Positions 6,020-8,983 of a DNA stretch of 8,983 nucleotides are shown in pieces (position 1 is the stretch's first letter; each line of letters starts with the position of its first letter). Below the pieces are notes generated by a model. The model was given only the letters and a program-made list of their open reading frames with translations, did no database searches and was not told where the DNA came from. Source of the stretch: Pseudomonadota bacterium (GTDB taxonomy: Bacteria; Myxococcota; Polyangia; GCA-2747355; JACKDQ01). The stretch covers positions 1-8,983 of the forward strand of contig JAUVBO010000057.1 of assembly GCA_030591195.1 (NCBI GenBank), given 5' to 3'. Made by a program: the position numbers and the translations under genes.

Positions 6020-8578
6020 ATGACCCAGCCCGAGAACGTCTCCGAAACCCCCGCAGTCTCCACTGCACCCCAGGCACCGGTCGCCGGAGAGCAGGCCCAG
6101 TCGGGCCCGGACAACGGCGACGCCGGTCGGGTGCCGCTGCTGCCGTCGGCGGTCGGCGAGGTCGACATGGTCGCCCTCGCCGGACTGCGGGCCTTTCACG
6201 CTGGCGCTGCGGAGGTCGAGCCGCTCGAGGGCGACTACGTCCCCTCGTTGCTCTGGCCCGACCGCGACGCGCAGAAGGTCCGCACCGACTACCCGCTGAT
6301 GCTCTACCCGCCAGAGCCCGGACGCGAGAAGATCTGGTCCCCGCTCTCCGAGGCGCTGACCGAGACCCTCTCGACCTTCGCGCCCAAGGACGACCAGGCG
6401 AGGATCCTGCGCGACAACCTGCCGCGGCTCGAGCGGATCGTGCGTGACGCCCTATCCGAGGAAGGCAAGCCGGTGGCGGCGCGGGCGGTGCTGGCCGGCG
6501 CCGGCCAGGCGCTGCAGGGCGAGCTCGAGCTCACCGGCGCTCATGACGAAGCGCTGCGGCAGGACCTCGACGCACTCGAGGCGGCGTTGCCCGAGTGCCA
6601 GCTGCTCGGCTTCTCGGCCCAGGCCGACCTCTACCTGCTGCGCCACGCGGTCTACTGCGAGCTGCTGCCGCGCCGGGCGGCGTTCCACCAGGAAGCGGCG
6701 CGGCTGGCCAACCGGCTGCGCGGACTGCTCGAGGTCGAGCGCGATAAATCCGATGAGGCCCGTAGCGCCACGGCCCTGGCCGACGACGTCGGTGGTGGCT
6801 CCGACGGGATCCTCGACCTCGGATCCCTCTCGAAGCAGCTCGGCAGTCATCGGGGCACGGTGACGATGCCCGCCGAGCGCCGCGAGCGGATCGACAGGGC
6901 CCTCCAAGTGCTCGACTCCCAGGGGACGTCAGATCGTCCGTTGCTGATGGTGGTGCACCAAGTCGACGACTCGATTCGGGTCGACGTCCCCAAGGAGCTG
7001 TTGAGCGGTGAGACGGACGACGCCTGTGGCAAGGCCTCAGCGCTCTTCGACGCCCAGGCCCAGGTCTTCGCCCATGTCTTCCGCGCGATGCGCGTCGCCC
7101 GCCTCGAGATCGACCACGCCTACGACCCCGACCGGCACGACGGCTGGCTCGCCGGCTTCGACTGGCAGGCCTTCAGCGCCGAGGAGCTGCTTTGCCTGCC
7201 GGTGGTGGCGGCCGTGGCCACCGACCAGCAGCTCGCGGCGAACGGGATGACCAGCCTCTCGCGGCTGTTGGTCTCGGGGCGGCCGGTGCAGGTCATCGCG
7301 CGGGTCCAGCCGGGCGACAACCCCGGCGTCGGTCCCGGAGAGGACCCGCTGTCGGGCTTCCGCCTCGAGCTCGGCTACCTCGGCATGAGCCACCGCGAGG
7401 CGCTGATCAACCAGTGCGCCGCGGCCCGGCCCGGCGAGGTGGCGCCGGGCTTCCTGCGGGCGCTCTCCTGCACCAGGACCGGGCTGCACGTCATCGCGGC
7501 GCCGGCCGCCGCGGGCACCGATCCGGTGCGCGAGCGGCTCGGCCCCTGGCTCTACGCCGGCGCGTCGCTCGACAGTCGCGCCCACCCGGTCTACCGCTAC
7601 GATCCGGGCGCTGGCGACAGCTGGGCGGCGCGGTTCGACTTTTCGGGCAACCCCGAGCTCGAGGCCGAGTGGCCCGTCTACGAGCAGGTCTTCCTCGCGG
7701 CCGGCGGCGCGCAGCAGACGCTCTCGCTGTCGTTCACCTTCGCCGACTTCGCTCTGCTCGAGCCGAGCTACCGGCGGCACTTCCGCCTCGTCCCCGACGC
7801 CTGCGGTGCGGCCGAGGATCTGGTGCCGGTGGACGTCTACCTGACCCTCGACGACGACGACGGCGCCCGCGCCGTGCCCTTCGTCTGGGCGGTCGACCCA
7901 CAGGGCCAGGCCCACCGCCTCGCGATCTCGCGGGCGCTGGCGCTGGCGACGCGCGACCGGCTGCGATTCTGGCGCACGCTGCAGGAGCTGGCCGGGATCA
8001 AGAACGAGCACGTCGACCGGGCGATCGCCGAGGCCCGGGCCGCGATCGAGGCCGAGGCCGCGGCCGAGCTCGAGCGGGCTCGCGCTGAGCACCGGGCCGA
8101 GCTCGAGCGGGTGCGCGCCGAGACGGCGGGCGAGGCGATGGGCCAGCTCGCCGCGGTGCTGACCGGCATGGACGTTGCGTCGCTCGGCCTCGCTGGAGGC
8201 GTGGGTCTGGCGCCGGGCGGCCCCGCGGTTGGCGGCGCGGCGGTCGCGGAGGTGGACCCAGCGGCGGCGGAGGCCGCCGAGGTGGCCCCAGCGGCGGCGG
8301 AAGAGGAGCCCGAGGACGATGCCTTCGGCTACGACGAGCCGATGATCGACTCGATGCTCTGCACCTCCTGCAACGATTGCACCGGTCTCAACCGGCTGCT
8401 CTTTGTCTACAACGGCAACAAGCAGGCAGAGATCGGCGACCTGAGCAAGGGGACCTTCGCCCAGTTGGTGGAAGCCGCGGAGAAGTGCCCGGCGCGCTGC
8501 ATCCACCCGGGCAAGCCGCAGAACCCGGACGAGGCCAACCTCGAGGCGTTGATCAAGCGGGCCGCACCGTTCAACTAG
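6020..8578 (+). CDS. Large ferredoxin-tailed protein with degenerate PFOR-like domain
   Basis: A complete 852-residue protein, no signal peptide or membrane segment. Residues 1-49 are Pro/Ala/Gln-rich and probably disordered. Residues about 60-340 form a mainly helical region I do not recognise. Residues about 388-535 resemble the C-terminal thiamine domain of pyruvate:ferredoxin oxidoreductase in layout: a hydrophobic strand, a helix ending LLVSGRPVQVI (416-426), GYLGMSHREALI, then HPVYRYDP (522-529, like PLYRYNP). The GDGW and NTGGQ cofactor motifs are absent. FWRTLQELAGIKN (about 650-662) leads into a charged coiled coil (to about 706), then an Ala/Pro/Glu linker (about 725-770). Residues 775-852 are a single-cluster ferredoxin: Cys781, 784, 787 and Cys823-Pro, with an extra Cys827. 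The start is unsure: ATG 6020 has a poor ribosome binding site, while ATG 6167 (residue 50) has GAGG five bases before it. I infer an electron acceptor for KorAB that has lost its own catalysis. The ferredoxin end is sure, the PFOR relation moderate. Confidence 0.8.
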   Translation: MTQPENVSETPAVSTAPQAPVAGEQAQSGPDNGDAGRVPLLPSAVGEVDMVALAGLRAFHAGAAEVEPLEGDYVPSLLWPDRDAQKVRTDYPLMLYPPEPGREKIWSPLSEALTETLSTFAPKDDQARILRDNLPRLERIVRDALSEEGKPVAARAVLAGAGQALQGELELTGAHDEALRQDLDALEAALPECQLLGFSAQADLYLLRHAVYCELLPRRAAFHQEAARLANRLRGLLEVERDKSDEARSATALADDVGGGSDGILDLGSLSKQLGSHRGTVTMPAERRERIDRALQVLDSQGTSDRPLLMVVHQVDDSIRVDVPKELLSGETDDACGKASALFDAQAQVFAHVFRAMRVARLEIDHAYDPDRHDGWLAGFDWQAFSAEELLCLPVVAAVATDQQLAANGMTSLSRLLVSGRPVQVIARVQPGDNPGVGPGEDPLSGFRLELGYLGMSHREALINQCAAARPGEVAPGFLRALSCTRTGLHVIAAPAAAGTDPVRERLGPWLYAGASLDSRAHPVYRYDPGAGDSWAARFDFSGNPELEAEWPVYEQVFLAAGGAQQTLSLSFTFADFALLEPSYRRHFRLVPDACGAAEDLVPVDVYLTLDDDDGARAVPFVWAVDPQGQAHRLAISRALALATRDRLRFWRTLQELAGIKNEHVDRAIAEARAAIEAEAAAELERARAEHRAELERVRAETAGEAMGQLAAVLTGMDVASLGLAGGVGLAPGGPAVGGAAVAEVDPAAAEAAEVAPAAAEEEPEDDAFGYDEPMIDSMLCTSCNDCTGLNRLLFVYNGNKQAEIGDLSKGTFAQLVEAAEKCPARCIHPGKPQNPDEANLEALIKRAAPFN
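8249..8301 (+). repeat. Two-copy 30-base tandem repeat in the ferredoxin linker
   Basis: A 23-base block starting GAGGTGG and ending GGCGGCGGA occurs at 8249-8271 and again at 8279-8301 with one mismatch, a period of 30 bases. It encodes the near-repeats VDPAAAEAAE and VAPAAAEEEP in the flexible linker before the ferredoxin domain. The in-frame period suggests the linker length varies between relatives by whole repeat units. Confidence 0.7.
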
Positions 8579-8640
8579 TCGACGATGCTTTGCTGTGGTC
8601 GGCCGGCGAGTCGACGGGTCGGCGGCGACAGACCTCGAAG

Positions 8641-8646
8641 AGAGGG
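8641..8646 (+). promoter_or_regulatory. Ribosome binding site of the rnfB-like gene
   Basis: AGAGGG ends six bases before ATG 8653. It supports that ATG as the start of the RnfB-like reading frame, 74 bases after the preceding stop. Confidence 0.7.
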
Positions 8647-8652
8647 CGGCAG

Positions 8653-8983
8653 ATGCAGAACATAGCGGTCGCAGCGGCGGTCATGGGCGGGCTCGGCCTG
8701 TTCTTCGGCACGGTGCTCGCCGTGGCCTACCGCTTCCTGCGTGTGCCCGAGGACCCGCGGGTGGAGCGGGTCGACGAGCTGCTCCCCGGCTCCAACTGCG
8801 GCGCCTGCGGTGAGCCCGGCTGCCACGCTTTCGCCGAGAAGGTGGTCACCGGCGAGCGCGCGCCGGGCGGCTGCACCGTCTCGAGCCCCGCGGCGCTCGA
8901 CGCGATCGCCGAGTTCCTCGGCGTCGACGCTGGCCAGGAAGCCAAGCGCGTCGCCCGGCTGCACTGCGCCGGCGGCCGCGCCC
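8653..8983 (+). CDS. rnfB: RnfB-like membrane-anchored Fe-S protein, 3' end outside window
   Basis: 110 codons are visible. Residues about 4-29 are one hydrophobic membrane segment at the extreme N-terminus, as in RnfB. Residues 43-74 carry the RnfB-type Fe-S motif: LLPGSNCGACGEPGC followed by a fourth cysteine, i.e. Cys49, Cys52, Cys57, Cys74 (C-x2-C-x4-C-x16-C), which binds a [4Fe-4S] cluster. In the Rnf complex RnfB takes electrons from reduced ferredoxin and passes them on for NAD reduction coupled to Na+ or H+ export. The usual later ferredoxin domain would lie beyond the window, although Cys105 (HCAGG) near the end fits its approach. Placement 74 bases after a ferredoxin gene and downstream of korAB fits the ferredoxin:membrane role. 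Whether rnfC, D, G, E and A follow cannot be seen; a stand-alone RnfB-like protein is the alternative. Confidence 0.88.
   Translation, partial: MQNIAVAAAVMGGLGLFFGTVLAVAYRFLRVPEDPRVERVDELLPGSNCGACGEPGCHAFAEKVVTGERAPGGCTVSSPAALDAIAEFLGVDAGQEAKRVARLHCAGGRA

Noticed and set aside
7181..7640. The centre of the 852-residue protein as an active thiamine-diphosphate enzyme.
   Set aside because: No GDG...N motif and no NTGGQ-type loop could be found, so catalysis is not supported; only a distant, degenerate relation is proposed.
8595..8813. A 72-codon plus-strand open frame overlapping the start of the RnfB-like gene.
   Set aside because: It is out of frame with a strongly supported RnfB frame and is Arg/Ala-rich without motifs.

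Overview
The window is strongly GC-rich with dense genes and G/C-ending codons. Its gene content points to a bacterium with anaerobic or low-oxygen central metabolism: a pyrophosphate-type phosphofructokinase, a two-subunit 2-oxoacid:ferredoxin oxidoreductase, a ferredoxin-tailed protein and an RnfB-type membrane-anchored Fe-S protein. Protein style (the KorA/KorB subtype, an MshEN/GspE-N regulator) fits Acidobacteriota or the Myxococcota/Desulfobacterota side. That placement is an impression from the proteins; there is no marker gene here to prove it.

Layout. Bases 2-1243 (+) hold the 3' part of a gene whose product carries a cyclic-di-GMP-type MshEN (GspE N-terminal) module and a GAF-like C-terminus but no secretion ATPase. 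It converges, with an 11-base gap, on a complete PPi-dependent 6-phosphofructokinase gene (1255-2472, -). A 471-base non-coding divergent region (2473-2943) is visibly less GC-rich in parts. It holds several short palindromes, a possible extended -10 promoter and a set of hairpins close to the korA ribosome binding site. The + strand then runs korA (2944-4887), korB (4901-5860), a 159-base gap with a possible terminator, an 852-residue protein ending in a single-cluster ferredoxin domain (6020-8578), and the start of an rnfB-like gene (8653 to the window end).

How the genes may work together. KorAB would oxidise a 2-oxoacid (2-oxoglutarate most likely, pyruvate possible) with CoA, passing electrons through the KorB [4Fe-4S] cluster. 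KorAB has no ferredoxin subunit of its own. The ferredoxin domain of the 852-residue protein is a natural acceptor, and the RnfB-like protein a natural next carrier at the membrane. The central part of the 852-residue protein looks to me like a pyruvate:ferredoxin oxidoreductase thiamine-domain relative that has lost its cofactor motifs. This would make it a pseudoenzyme-ferredoxin fusion and the most interesting object in the window. No tRNA, rRNA, CRISPR, insertion sequence or phage gene was seen.
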